A DNA stretch of 64,000 nt, taken from positions 1 to 64,000 of the forward strand of contig NZ_BJCC01000012.1 in assembly GCF_004309355.1 (NCBI RefSeq), read 5' to 3'. How positions within the stretch are numbered: position 1 is the first letter of the stretch; each line of letters begins with the position of its first letter. Source of the stretch: Enterococcus florum. GTDB taxonomy: Bacteria; Bacillota; Bacilli; Lactobacillales; Enterococcaceae. Position numbers and translations under genes: made by a program. The notes below the pieces were generated by a model. That model had not been told where the DNA came from, ran no database searches, and saw nothing but the letters and a program-made list of their open reading frames with translations. Of the stretch, positions 27,203 through 37,299 are shown in pieces.

Positions 27203-28000
27203 ATGTTCAAAATAGAGAATTTGTGTGTCAGCTATGACCAGCAAAATGAAGTACTGCATGATTTGATGATGACCTTTGAACATCAATCGTCAATCGGGAT
27301 CATCGGGGCCAACGGGTCGGGGAAGTCGACACTCTTTTCAGCGTTAGTGGGACTTTTGAAACCTTCTAAAGGAAAGATCGTGTACCAGGGAAAGCCCCTT
27401 AGCTACAAAAAGGCTGATCTATTTACTTACCGACAAGAAGTCGGAATTGTATTTCAAGAACCGGATCAGCAATTGTTTTACTCGATCGTTGAAGAAGATG
27501 TCGCTTTTGCCTTAAAAAATTTGGGACTTTCGCAAGCGGTGATCGACGAACGAATGGAAGAGGCTTTTGAACTGCTCGGTATTCAGCACTTGCGCAAGCG
27601 TCCGCTTCAATATTTAAGCTATGGACAGAAGAAACGTGTCGCTATTGCGAGTGTGTTAGTCCTGAAAACCAAATGGCTGCTGTTGGATGAACCGACTGCA
27701 GGTCTGGACCCTCGAGGAAAACGACAAATGGTGGCGATTATCCATCAGCTGCTGCAACAGGGCACAAAAATCATTTTGTCTAGTCATGACATGGATTTAA
27801 TGTATGAAGCGTGCGATTATTTTTATGTTTTAAAAGAAGGCAGTATCGTGTTAGATGGAAAAAAAGAGTTTGTCTTTTTGAAACAAAAAATCTTAGAGGA
27901 TGCTGGATTGGAACAGCCCTGGTTAGTCAGAATCCATCAAGCACTGGACTTGCCATTGTACGCTTCTGAAGCAGAATTCATGCGTAACCAACTTAAATAG
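27203..28000 (+). CDS. cbiO: Cobalt ECF transporter ATPase CbiO
   Basis: A 265-residue ABC ATPase. Walker A GANGSGKST lies at about residues 37-45, Q-loop FQEPDQQLF, signature LSYGQKKRVAIAS (about 137-149), and Walker B WLLLDEPTAGLDP. The FQEPDQQLF motif is typical of ECF ATPases. It powers CbiMNQ. A terminator lies just after the stop. Confidence 0.93.
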   Translation: MFKIENLCVSYDQQNEVLHDLMMTFEHQSSIGIIGANGSGKSTLFSALVGLLKPSKGKIVYQGKPLSYKKADLFTYRQEVGIVFQEPDQQLFYSIVEEDVAFALKNLGLSQAVIDERMEEAFELLGIQHLRKRPLQYLSYGQKKRVAIASVLVLKTKWLLLDEPTAGLDPRGKRQMVAIIHQLLQQGTKIILSSHDMDLMYEACDYFYVLKEGSIVLDGKKEFVFLKQKILEDAGLEQPWLVRIHQALDLPLYASEAEFMRNQLK

Positions 28001-28008
28001 ACGTCGAG

Positions 28009-28039
28009 TTAGGAGAAGCTTGTTCTCCTAATTTTTTTT
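28009..28039 (+). terminator. Intrinsic terminator after cbiO
   Basis: TTAGGAGAA, loop GCTTG, TTCTCCTAA, then eight T: a perfect 9-bp stem with a strong T-run. Confidence 0.9.
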
Positions 28040-28111
28040 GGAAAGATTTATACTTGTTCCTTTGTCAGATCAAGTATATGATGGAAAAAAGCACAAAGGA
28101 GAAATCGCAGT

Positions 28112-28903
28112 TTGAAAGGAAAAGAAGAACAACAGCGGCCACTGATATTCTCTCATGCCGCAGCACAGGGCAAGCCGCAGCATATGACGGCCGAAAAGTT
28201 GGGGTGTCCATTTTGCGACTATGCAGAAGAAGAGAATGTCTTAAAACGATCAGGGGAATTTTCCTGGGTGTTGAATAAATATCAAACGTTGGAACAAACT
28301 TTGCAGACTATCATTATTGAAACCAATGACCATGATGCAGACATGTCTACTTATAGCCGCGAATACAACCGCAGTCTGCTAAAATTCGCATTTGAATGCT
28401 GGCAGGAGATCAAACAGGATCCGCGTTTTCGCTCAGTGCTGCTTTATAAGAATCATGGTCCTCTGTCAGGGGGCAGTCTCAAGCATGCGCATATGCAGGT
28501 AGTTGGACTTGAGGATTTAGATGGGGAAGAAAGTCTTACGGATGAAAATTTTGAGGGAGTCGAAGTTCTTTCAGATAACGGTCTGACGGTTAATTTTTCT
28601 ACGCAGCCGATCATGGGTTTTTTAGAGATCAATTTGATCACTCCTGCTCACGGTGTTCATGAACAAGATGCTTTTGCAGATATGATCCAGAAGGCCGTGC
28701 AATTTATTTTGAATCACTACTATAAAGGACGAAGCGAGAGTTTTAATCTGTTTTTCTTTGAACGAGGAGAAAAACTGATCGCCAAGCTCACACCAAGATT
28801 TATGGTATCGCCTTATTACGTCGGTTACAAAATTTCCCAAACCTTTACAAACGACCACCTTCACGGTATTCGAGACGAGTTCCGAGCTTTTTTGAAATCG
28901 TAG
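28112..28903 (+). CDS. DUF4931 / GalT-like HIT-superfamily protein
   Basis: A 263-residue protein. CPFCDYAEEENVLKR near residue 31 is a zinc-type CxxC. LLYKNHGPLSGGSLKHAHMQVVGLE (about 110-134) contains the H-x-H of the HIT/GalT fold. This agrees with DUF4931 proteins, relatives of galactose-1-phosphate uridylyltransferase with no settled function. The start is TTG at 28112 with AAAGGAGAAA about eight bases upstream; no ATG gives a better site. It appears to be transcribed alone. Confidence 0.75.
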   Translation: MKGKEEQQRPLIFSHAAAQGKPQHMTAEKLGCPFCDYAEEENVLKRSGEFSWVLNKYQTLEQTLQTIIIETNDHDADMSTYSREYNRSLLKFAFECWQEIKQDPRFRSVLLYKNHGPLSGGSLKHAHMQVVGLEDLDGEESLTDENFEGVEVLSDNGLTVNFSTQPIMGFLEINLITPAHGVHEQDAFADMIQKAVQFILNHYYKGRSESFNLFFFERGEKLIAKLTPRFMVSPYYVGYKISQTFTNDHLHGIRDEFRAFLKS

Positions 28904-28965
28904 AGAATTTTTTTCAACTCGGTGCCGCTATAGAACTGAAAAATGCCAAAGAAAAGGAGCAGAGC

Positions 28966-29625
28966 ATGAACGAACTTTTTACCTATTTGAGAAACCTGCA
29001 GCAAAACAACCAACGAGAGTGGTTTCACGCTCATAAACCAGAACGCATGGCAGCCACTCAACAGTTTGAAAAGCTGGTCAATGAGCTGAACATCGCTTTA
29101 GCTGACATGGATGAGACCATTGCTGTCCACGATCCGAAAACATTGACTTATCGTTTCAATCGCGATCTTCGTTTTGCGAAGGATAAGACTCCTTATATGC
29201 CGGCTTTTAGAGCCAATATTGCCCCACACGGGAAAGCCTTCATTCCCGTCGGCTATTATCTGTTTATCATGCCAGGAAATCGGTCGTTTCTTGGAGGTGG
29301 GCTTTATGCGGACAGTATTCCAGAGGTGACAGAAGCGATCCGTAAACAGATCAGTCGACGACCGCAGGAATTTATGACCATTCTTGAAGAACCGGATTTC
29401 AAACAAGATTTTGAGGTATTGGGCACCAAGCTAAAACGCATGCCCCGAGGATTTGAAGAGTTCAAGGACAGCACTATCGCTGAGTATCTGAAGCATAAAA
29501 GCTGGCATTTGTCCTACGAGTTATCAGACAGCGACTTGTTGGAATCACCAAATGTTATTGAAGAAGCGATTGACGTTTTTCAAAGGATAAAACCATTCAA
29601 TCATTTTATCAATCGTGCGTTATAA
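28966..29625 (+). CDS. DUF2461 (TIGR02453) family protein
   Basis: A 219-residue protein. REWFHAHKPERM near the start, LTYRFNRDLRFAKDKTPYMPAFRANI (about 59-84) and FLGGGLYADS are the diagnostic motifs of DUF2461. The biochemical function of the family is unknown. AAAGGAG precedes the ATG. Its stop is followed by a broken acetyltransferase gene. Confidence 0.85.
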   Translation: MNELFTYLRNLQQNNQREWFHAHKPERMAATQQFEKLVNELNIALADMDETIAVHDPKTLTYRFNRDLRFAKDKTPYMPAFRANIAPHGKAFIPVGYYLFIMPGNRSFLGGGLYADSIPEVTEAIRKQISRRPQEFMTILEEPDFKQDFEVLGTKLKRMPRGFEEFKDSTIAEYLKHKSWHLSYELSDSDLLESPNVIEEAIDVFQRIKPFNHFINRAL

Positions 29626-29667
29626 AGAGTATTCGTTAGTCTTAAGGACTGGAAGGAAGAAGTTAGA

Positions 29668-30207
29668 GTGGAATTATGTCCTATCGGAACAAATGAGGTA
29701 GGAAGCAAACGACTTCTTTTTAGGCGATTCATCTTGAAGGACAATTTGTCGATTCGAACCAACTGGGCTGGCGATGAAGAAATCCAAAAGTTGTATTCGG
29801 AACCTGCCTATAAAACAGAAGAAGCGAACGATTTTTTGAAAAAAGTAATTGAGCACTATCAAAGCGAGCAATAGTATCGATGGGCAATCTGTTTAAAAAG
29901 TGAGCCGGAGAACTGCATTGGACAAATTGCCTACTTCATGATCAACGAGAAGAATCATTGGGGTGAAATCGAATAATGCATTGGCCAAGCCTTCCAAAAT
30001 CGAGGGTACATGACCGAAGCGATTCAACGTATTTTGGAGGTCGGTTTTTCTGATAATGGATTGCATAAGGTTCAAGTCTGCCACAAAGAAAATAATCTTC
30101 CTTCGCAACGTGTCATTGAAAAAATCATTTTGTATACGAAGGAACTCTTAGAGATTATTTTTGTATGGATGGAGTGTATGTTGACCGTCTTTATTATTCC
30201 ATGTTGA
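29668..30207 (+). pseudogene. Broken GNAT-family N-acetyltransferase
   Basis: A GTG start with GGAAGGAAGAAG upstream opens ELCPIGTNEVGSKRLLFRRF, a RimJ/RimL-like beginning, and stops at 29874. The homology continues past stops and a frameshift: CIGQIAYFMINEKNHWGEIE, then GYMTEAIQRILEVGF, HKVQVCHKENNLPSQRVIEK. The acetyl-CoA loop and last strand are thus present but out of frame. It is inactive. Confidence 0.75.
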
Positions 30208-30311
30208 GAAGTGATGGCAGCATCAATAGATCAGGAGCTTTTATCACGGAAGCCCTAGTTCTTATTTGATTACAGTGCGTGATAAAACAGTTAGAATGCC
30301 CAAAAATAGAG

Positions 30312-30350
30312 AAAGGATGTGTACTGATCAATGAGTATACATCCTTTTTC
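30312..30350 (+). terminator. Intrinsic terminator left of the integrated element
   Basis: AAAGGATGTGTACT (30312-30325) pairs with AGTATACATCCTTT (30334-30347) with one G-T, followed by TTC. It is host sequence just before the element's left end. Confidence 0.75.
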
Positions 30351-30420
30351 TGTGAAATTCGCGCTATTTATAACATCTTTTTCTGTCCACTTATATTAAA
30401 AATAGGGTAAAATAGGCTCT

Positions 30421-30450
30421 TATGAGGGTTACCAGTAAAACACTAAATGT
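30421..30450 (+). repeat. Candidate attL
   Basis: Left junction TATGAGGGTTACCA, then GTAAAACACTA: a host half-site followed by an element half-site. GTAA at 30435-30438 is the proposed shared core. Confidence 0.55.
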
Positions 30451-30461
30451 GTAAAACTGTA

Positions 30462-30488
30462 CCAGACAAGACAATTCTTGTCTGGTTT
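30462..30488 (+). terminator. Intrinsic terminator just inside the left end
   Basis: CCAGACAAG, loop ACAATT, CTTGTCTGG, then TTTTT. The T-run is on the plus strand, so it stops rightward transcription entering the element and shields the antisense of the recombinase gene, whose stop codon adjoins it. Confidence 0.75.
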
Positions 30489-32186
<1,698 letters not shown>

Positions 32187-32201
32187 TTACCCCTTTCTGG
32201 A

Positions 32202-32282
32202 GGTAAACTAGAAACCTTGCGGTCATCTACTATTATACCATTAATCACTGTATAAATGTTGATTTGGCAAGGTTTCTTTACC
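32202..32282. promoter_or_regulatory. Recombinase promoter flanked by inverted operator-like repeats
   Basis: On the minus strand TATAAT (plus 32232-32237) is a likely -10 for the large recombinase. On either side stand oppositely oriented copies of GCAAGGTTT followed by TTTACC: the left one reads GACCGCAAGGTTTCTAGTTTACC on the minus strand (32202-32224), the right one GGCAAGGTTTCTTTACC on the plus strand (32266-32282). A third copy lies at 42756-42776. The layout suggests an operator controlling recombinase expression. Confidence 0.5.
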
Positions 32283-32285
32283 TAT

Positions 32286-32480
32286 TTACTCGTTATTTTG
32301 TTCTTGCTTTTTAGCTTCTTGTATCACTAAAGCTAGTAAGGAATTGGCTAGTTTTTGATAGCCTTCTTTCTTGACGTAGCTATTGACTTGGTATGATTTA
32401 TTGCCAATTTTTAACTCAAATGAGCCGTATTCTTTGTGGGCTTGGTTGGGTTTTTTAGTGATGTTTTCGTTTTTAATCAT
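32286..32480 (-). CDS. Small conserved-type hypothetical protein of the element
   Basis: A basic protein of 64-73 residues, depending on start, with no membrane segment: KKPNQAHKEYGSFELKIGNK, then YQVNSYVKKEGYQKLANSLL and AKKQEQN. Start codons at 32507, 32498 and 32480 all overlap the end of the upstream gene; the one at 32480 lies right after GCGAGG and overlaps the upstream stop. Function unknown. Position between the recombinase and the replication-relaxation gene suggests an element maintenance role. Confidence 0.6.
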   Translation of the reverse strand: MIKNENITKKPNQAHKEYGSFELKIGNKSYQVNSYVKKEGYQKLANSLLALVIQEAKKQEQNNE

Positions 32481-33315
32481 CCTCGCTTTCTTGTTCATTT
32501 CCAGCAATTAACGTTTCAAATTCTTCCATTGTAATCACTCGAAACAGCATTTCGGCTTTGGGTAGCTCATAGCGGATATATCGGGTTAATTGTTCACGGC
32601 GCTTTTCATGTGGCACGATCCACACCACGAACGGGAAAACGTGGGCTTCATTTTGCCGTTGTTCTACGCCACTATTAGCGTAAGCAATATACTGTTTGGC
32701 TTTTACAATGCACTTTGACGGTGGTTCGGTGGCTCTATCTAATTCCAGAAAATAGTGGTCAACATATTCATCTAGTGCCAGACTCACATATAAATCGGGT
32801 TTTAGATAAGTAGCTACGCCTTTTTCTGAATACGTCCGCCAGCAACGGGGTTCGTGCTGGACTTCTAACAATTCAATTTTCTTTTGTTGGTCAAGTTCAA
32901 TTAGTTTTGTATAAGCTTCTGAAATTGACAGCGTGTGTTCTAGGAATAAAATGCTTGGTTCCATTAAGCGCCGACGGCTGGCTTTTAGTTCTAAATCATC
33001 TAACTTTAGTAACTGGTAGCCAGCACTGGAAATAGTCCAGATTGTCGCACGGCTTCCAGCTCTCGCCCCTCCAATACGTCTTTCTAAACAATCAATAATC
33101 CCGTAGCTTTGTAGCTTTTTTAAACGGCGGTTACACGTCCGTAAGTTATGAGAATCGTTGCTATTTTTAGTGAAGAAAATTCGTTGTAATTGGCTGGCGG
33201 TCATGAATTTTAATTTGTAAATCGTCCGTAAAATCTCAAAATTTCGCGAGTCCAGTCGTGCCGATAGGTCAATCAGGTATTGCCGACTTATGCGTTCGTT
33301 TTGTTCTTTTGTCAT
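32473..33315 (-). CDS. Replication-relaxation family protein
   Basis: A 280-residue protein. The N-terminal winged helix (ILRTIYKLKFMTASQLQRIFF, about 29-49), then LKKLQSYGIIDCLERRIGG, and a C-terminal domain with HYFLELDRATEPPSK in nuclease-like arrangement, match the Replic_Relax family found on plasmids and mobilisable elements of lactic acid bacteria. Members are linked to plasmid replication or DNA relaxation, so it may initiate transfer or replication. CGGAGGAG precedes the ATG. No classical MOB relaxase is present in the element. Confidence 0.75.
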   Translation of the reverse strand: MTKEQNERISRQYLIDLSARLDSRNFEILRTIYKLKFMTASQLQRIFFTKNSNDSHNLRTCNRRLKKLQSYGIIDCLERRIGGARAGSRATIWTISSAGYQLLKLDDLELKASRRRLMEPSILFLEHTLSISEAYTKLIELDQQKKIELLEVQHEPRCWRTYSEKGVATYLKPDLYVSLALDEYVDHYFLELDRATEPPSKCIVKAKQYIAYANSGVEQRQNEAHVFPFVVWIVPHEKRREQLTRYIRYELPKAEMLFRVITMEEFETLIAGNEQESEDD

Positions 33316-33343
33316 GATTGGTTCACTCCTCCGTGGGAGGTCG

Positions 33344-33377
33344 CCCCGCGCATTTAAAAATTAGTAGAAGTGCGGGG
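33344..33377. other. GC-rich hairpin between mobilisation genes
   Basis: CCCCGC (33344-33349) and GCGGGG (33372-33377) can pair around an AT-rich loop, in the 155-bp spacer between the replication-relaxation gene and the coupling ATPase. The spacer is unusually GC-rich at this point. It could be a transfer or replication origin, or simply an mRNA hairpin. Confidence 0.3.
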
Positions 33378-33470
33378 TGAGTCACGTCCCTTAAATTAAT
33401 TTTGGTTAATTGTTACACCTTAAAGAAAACCGTGTTCGTATGCACGATGAGACAACCGAAAAGACAAAAA

Positions 33471-35705
33471 TTATTGGTCTTTTTTGCCTGGTTTTCTTTT
33501 GGCTCTGCCGATAGTTAAATCGGGTTCAATGTTATCTTTGAAATCTAACTCAGTATCATTTTTTTCAATTAGGTCAATATATGACTTTTCAATTTCAGAA
33601 AGTTCAACGCCGTATTTTTCGGTACTTTGAATAAAGACATCGGCTGGCTGGCGTTTGCTCGGGAGTGGGGCGAAAGTTTTTCCGCTAATCCAAACATTAG
33701 CAATTTCTTTTCTGCTCAAGGTGGTATACACTTGATACTGAGGCAATGACATCACATGTTTTGCTTCACATATTGACGCTGTCAGGTCGCTATACTCGGC
33801 AGCGTCTTTTTTGTTTGGGGTTCCGAAAATTACTTTTGACCGACAATTTGAAAAGATGGTTTCTTTGAGTGACGGCGAAAGCTGTTTTAGGTTCTGAAAT
33901 GCCAGCACTGTACCAAGCCCGAGCCCTCTGGTTAAGCTGAGCATACTTTCTAAATCGGAACCAATACGGTTTAGGAAATTGTGCACCTCGTCTATATACA
34001 TCACGACAGGCTTTCTCTTGTGTTCTGGGATTTCGGCTCGCTTCATAGCAATATCGAATATCTGGTTAATCAGTAAACTACCCGCTAGCTCTGCCACTGT
34101 CTGCCCGACAACCCCAGAGTTTAGAGGAATTATTAATATACGGTTCTTAGTGAAGACATCTTCTAGCGAAAACTTAGGGTTTGGCTGTCCTAACAGTCCT
34201 TTTAATGCGGGTCGCATGAGTAAGACTCTTAGTTTGTTCATAACGGGGGCTAATTGTTTGTTACGTTCGCCGTCTGAAAGACTATTGAAGTAACTCCAGT
34301 AAGTCTCCAGCCCTAACTTATCGTCTAAATTAGCGGTCATTTTCTTTCTAAAACTGGCATTGTTTAGCAGAATTGGTAAATGTAATAGCGTGGTGTTTTT
34401 GTTTTTGGCAAGTGTGAGGATTGCAGACTGTAAAATATCTTCTGTATAGACTCCCCATGTATCAGCGAATAAAGATTTAAATGACGCTAGAATGCTTTCA
34501 GCCACCAGTTCAGGATTACGGTTACCTTGTAAGCTTTGAAGTGGGTTAATACCAATATACTTTTGATTGGGATTACCTAAATCCATTACCACTACATCAT
34601 TTAAACGGTGTTCTGGTAGTTTTTCAACCAGTGAAGACGCCAGACTATATTTAGGGTCAATCAGGATTAATCCTTGACCGTTTTTAGCGTCCTCGACGCA
34701 CAACCGTTCAATTAGTGCCGATTTACCTGAGCCGACAACTCCAGCGATCATCATGCCCTTGAGGGCGTCTTGAGCGCTTAAATGTAATAGTTTGCGCTGG
34801 GTGGGATCATCGTTTAAGGTTTCGCCAAAGGCTCGCACGTTCTTAGTGGGGTTAGTCATGTTTCGGGGTGGCAATAATACTTTTTGGGTCACATCACGTA
34901 CGCCTAAAAATGAGCCGTCACCAGTCGGCAACATAAACAAATTTGCCATTTCTTTGACGCTTAACTTTTGAGAATACCGCCACGGGGCTTTTGCATGGTT
35001 CAGGCGGTCAGTTTCTTCATTTTGCAAGTAAAGTTTCACGCCGATAGCTTCCAGTGTTTTGAGGGCTGAAAACAGGCTTAAAATGTAGCTCTGTTGCTTG
35101 GTTTGGTCTTTAGCGTTCACACCTAAACGAATAACCGTATTGAGCTGAAAGCTTTCAGTTTTAGCTTTGACTGAGTTTCTGATTTCATTAGTCGCTACTG
35201 GTACATTGCCCGATAATATCGACCACCATGAGGCGTTAGGTTCAGGAATTTGTCGGCTAACAGAACGAGGCGCCAGCGTGCTACCCAAAACAATTTGTAA
35301 CACCAGCTCATCTTCTTTATCTACTTGTGCCAGCGTGGACAGAACAGCTCGACATAAGGCGGTATTGTCGGATATTTTAAGCGACAACATCGGTTGGTTG
35401 ACAGTTAGCTTTTTACATAGCTTAACGGGTGTTCGCTTGTCGGTATTGGCTTTTAAAGGTACTGAAAAATCCACGCTCCCATAGCCCCGAAACAACTTTT
35501 CTAATCGGTAAAACTCACTCTTCTCAGCGCCAAGAAAATAGCGGACATGGTTGCTGTCTTTAGGGCTTCTAATTTCCCAGATAATTGGCTTGCGTGGTTC
35601 TTGGGTAGCAATAGCCCCGATTAGTTCCGTAACCTTTAGAAAGTCAATCTCACGTTGCCAGTAAACTTGTTTAAAGGTCAGTTCATGAAAACTACGTTTT
35701 GTCAT
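33471..35705 (-). CDS. VirD4/HerA-like coupling ATPase
   Basis: A 745-residue P-loop ATPase. Walker A AGVVGSGKSALIE, Walker B PVVMYIDEVHNFLNR and the late motif FQNLKQLSPSL match DNA-translocating ATPases of the VirD4/TraG/HerA group, which deliver DNA to secretion channels. Other marks are GLILIDPKYSLASSL and GIGLGTVLAFQ-type sequence. The N-terminal half (about 1-300) is unlike known members I can name and lacks clear membrane helices. The start is taken at 35705 (MTKRSFHEL), after GGTGGTGAG, just past the upstream stop at 35710. An in-frame start at 35750 is less likely. A small membrane protein upstream could supply the anchor. Confidence 0.82.
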   Translation of the reverse strand: MTKRSFHELTFKQVYWQREIDFLKVTELIGAIATQEPRKPIIWEIRSPKDSNHVRYFLGAEKSEFYRLEKLFRGYGSVDFSVPLKANTDKRTPVKLCKKLTVNQPMLSLKISDNTALCRAVLSTLAQVDKEDELVLQIVLGSTLAPRSVSRQIPEPNASWWSILSGNVPVATNEIRNSVKAKTESFQLNTVIRLGVNAKDQTKQQSYILSLFSALKTLEAIGVKLYLQNEETDRLNHAKAPWRYSQKLSVKEMANLFMLPTGDGSFLGVRDVTQKVLLPPRNMTNPTKNVRAFGETLNDDPTQRKLLHLSAQDALKGMMIAGVVGSGKSALIERLCVEDAKNGQGLILIDPKYSLASSLVEKLPEHRLNDVVVMDLGNPNQKYIGINPLQSLQGNRNPELVAESILASFKSLFADTWGVYTEDILQSAILTLAKNKNTTLLHLPILLNNASFRKKMTANLDDKLGLETYWSYFNSLSDGERNKQLAPVMNKLRVLLMRPALKGLLGQPNPKFSLEDVFTKNRILIIPLNSGVVGQTVAELAGSLLINQIFDIAMKRAEIPEHKRKPVVMYIDEVHNFLNRIGSDLESMLSLTRGLGLGTVLAFQNLKQLSPSLKETIFSNCRSKVIFGTPNKKDAAEYSDLTASICEAKHVMSLPQYQVYTTLSRKEIANVWISGKTFAPLPSKRQPADVFIQSTEKYGVELSEIEKSYIDLIEKNDTELDFKDNIEPDLTIGRAKRKPGKKDQ

Positions 35706-35709
35706 GTTC

Positions 35710-35922
35710 TCACCACCAATCTTTCTTGGCTTTTTTGATTCGCCAGCCAATCGTCAAACACACGACGAATATAGCTAGGAACAAAAGCGGTAGCCAGATT
35801 TCGGCTAGCATAGCAATGCCGATTCTGAGCAACCAGCACGCCAGTACAAACAGAATTACATTGTTGACTAACTTTTTCATGGGCGGGGTCACGTCCTTGT
35901 CTTTGTCGTCTTTTTTTGTCAT
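35710..35922 (-). CDS. Small membrane protein, coupled to the ATPase
   Basis: A 70-residue protein with a charged N-terminus (MTKKDDKDKDVTPPMKK), two adjacent hydrophobic helices (about 18-36 and 38-60) and a basic, tryptophan-ended tail KKAKKDWW. AAAGGAG lies upstream. Its stop is 5 bp before the ATPase start, so the two are probably co-translated. The N-terminal helices of VirD4 proteins are sometimes encoded separately, so it may anchor the ATPase to the membrane. That is an inference. Confidence 0.7.
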   Translation of the reverse strand: MTKKDDKDKDVTPPMKKLVNNVILFVLACWLLRIGIAMLAEIWLPLLFLAIFVVCLTIGWRIKKAKKDWW

Positions 35923-36111
35923 TTTGCATTTAAGCTCCTTTCTTTTTTCTTAATGACCGTTGCTAATTTAAGCTTAAATTAAACAAAAGCACAATCTTTT
36001 CAACAATTTAAAAACCAAACGAGAAGACAGTTTTTTGCTTGATTTTTTAGTGTAGCAACAAAAGCAATATTGCATATTTTCTCGATAGTGTAGTAATTAC
36101 AACGCTTTTTC

Positions 36112-36297
36112 TTATGGCGGTTCGTCTGCTTCTTTTTCTGTTCTATTCTTAGGCAAAGACTTAGCCCATTGAGAATAAAATTGCTTAGTGAGTTCAGAAA
36201 GTGGACTGGCTTTTATTTTGTCTTCAATGGCAAGCTTGTATCTTAATAATTCAGCGTCTTTATATAACTTGTCTGGAATGGTTCTTGGTGGGGTCAT
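36112..36297 (-). CDS. Hypothetical 61-residue protein
   Basis: A charged, soluble small protein starting MTPPRTIPDKLYKDAELLRY. GAAGGAG stands at good distance from the ATG. It is in line with the mobilisation genes but separated from the previous one by a hairpin. The family is not recognised. Confidence 0.65.
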   Translation of the reverse strand: MTPPRTIPDKLYKDAELLRYKLAIEDKIKASPLSELTKQFYSQWAKSLPKNRTEKEADEPP

Positions 36298-36320
36298 GGT
36301 TAATCACTCCTTCTATGAGG

Positions 36321-36351
36321 TGGCGCTAACTCATGGATTGAGCTAGCGCCA
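36321..36351 (-). other. Hairpin between two small element genes
   Basis: TGGCGCTAACTC (36321-36332) pairs with GAGCTAGCGCCA (36340-36351), imperfect at one base. No T-run follows on the minus strand, so it may protect or process the mRNA rather than stop transcription. Confidence 0.55.
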
Positions 36352-36399
36352 TATTGTTGTGATGGTTTTAGGGGTTAATTAGTGCGGTGTGTTTGAGGA

Positions 36400-36663
36400 T
36401 TATGAGTTACGGTCATAGAATTTAGTGGCGTCTCGCATAAGTTGTCTAAACAGTAAGTGACGCTTTTGCATATGGGCTTGTTGTTCGATATAGCGTGCCA
36501 TATGAACTTCTTGTTCAGTGTATTGGGGTTGTCTCTTTTGGGCGTCTTGAACCTTTTCTTTCTTGAATAAGCCAGCAATAAAGTTGACTAACGACGTAAC
36601 AAGAATACCTACTAACGTAAGAATTGAGGCAACAGCAACAATGCTTAAGACACTATCTAACAT
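36400..36663 (-). CDS. Small membrane-anchored protein of the element
   Basis: An 87-residue protein with one hydrophobic helix (about residues 5-33, LSIVAVASILTLVGILVTSL) and a basic, glutamine-rich cytoplasmic part with KEKVQDAQKRQPQ. AAAGGAGG precedes the ATG. Not recognised; its company suggests a role in transfer. Confidence 0.7.
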   Translation of the reverse strand: MLDSVLSIVAVASILTLVGILVTSLVNFIAGLFKKEKVQDAQKRQPQYTEQEVHMARYIEQQAHMQKRHLLFRQLMRDATKFYDRNS

Positions 36664-36687
36664 GATTTTATCCTCCTTTTATTTTAG

Positions 36688-36969
36688 TTACTCAAAGTCT
36701 CTAGCAGTTAAGTAAACGAAGACGTCTGTTAAATACTTGAGGTGAATTTCAGCTTCTGGGTGGCTAGCTTGGAGAGTTGCACGGTAGGCGTCAATATCTG
36801 CCGTGCGGTTCATAGCGTCCATAACGAGTAGCTCACGTGCAACGGCTTTGTTCATCTTGACTGATAACTCTCTACTTAATTCTAGTGAGTCGGTTCTGGT
36901 AACAAGTGGCATAGCTTCTTGAGCAATAATTGGCGCAAGGGCATTAGATAATCTTTCGGCTGGTGTCAT
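36688..36969 (-). CDS. Hypothetical 93-residue helical protein
   Basis: A soluble protein starting MTPAERLSNALAPIIAQEAM, predicted all-helical by eye, with no membrane segment. TTAGGAGG lies before the ATG. It appears to be the first gene of the leftward mobilisation operon. The family is not recognised. Confidence 0.7.
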   Translation of the reverse strand: MTPAERLSNALAPIIAQEAMPLVTRTDSLELSRELSVKMNKAVARELLVMDAMNRTADIDAYRATLQASHPEAEIHLKYLTDVFVYLTARDFE

Positions 36970-37066
36970 GATGGTTTCCTCCTAATAATAGATAATTATT
37001 TAATCTTCCTAAAATACAAACCGCCGGCATTTATATATAGTTTGCATTTAAGAGTGATTACATGGT

Positions 37067-37153
37067 TTACAATTTCTTGCTTGATTTGTAGAAGTAAATC
37101 ATGAAGCTTATTACTAATATGAAGTACGGTAGAAAGACAACGAGTTTTAGCAT
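37067..37153 (-). CDS. 28-residue membrane peptide
   Basis: MLKLVVFLPYFILVISFMIY followed by FYKSSKKL: one hydrophobic helix with a basic tail. AGGAAGGAG is well placed before the ATG, which argues that it is translated. Size and pattern resemble type I toxin peptides or small transfer or anchor peptides. No family is recognised. Confidence 0.5.
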   Translation of the reverse strand: MLKLVVFLPYFILVISFMIYFYKSSKKL

Positions 37154-37224
37154 TGTGAAAGCTCCTTCCTGATATATCAAGACAATGCGCTTTTGAATTG
37201 ATATAATATAAGGTGTGTGATTTT

Positions 37225-37299
37225 ATGAACTTTGTAAGTTTGCTAGCTATCTGTTGTTCATATTTATACTTTATAAGAGGATTTCATTTCAAACCATGA
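37225..37299 (+). CDS. 24-residue hydrophobic peptide (doubtful)
   Basis: MNFVSLLAICCSYLYFIRGF then HFKP, divergent from the peptide at 37067-37153 and just downstream of a TATAAT. The ribosome site (AAGGTGTG) is weak. It may be an upstream leader for the cargo gene or chance. Confidence 0.25.
   Translation: MNFVSLLAICCSYLYFIRGFHFKP

Noticed and set aside
29885-30207. Open frames taken as separate small genes after the DUF2461 gene
   Set aside because: Read together they are consecutive pieces of one broken acetyltransferase.
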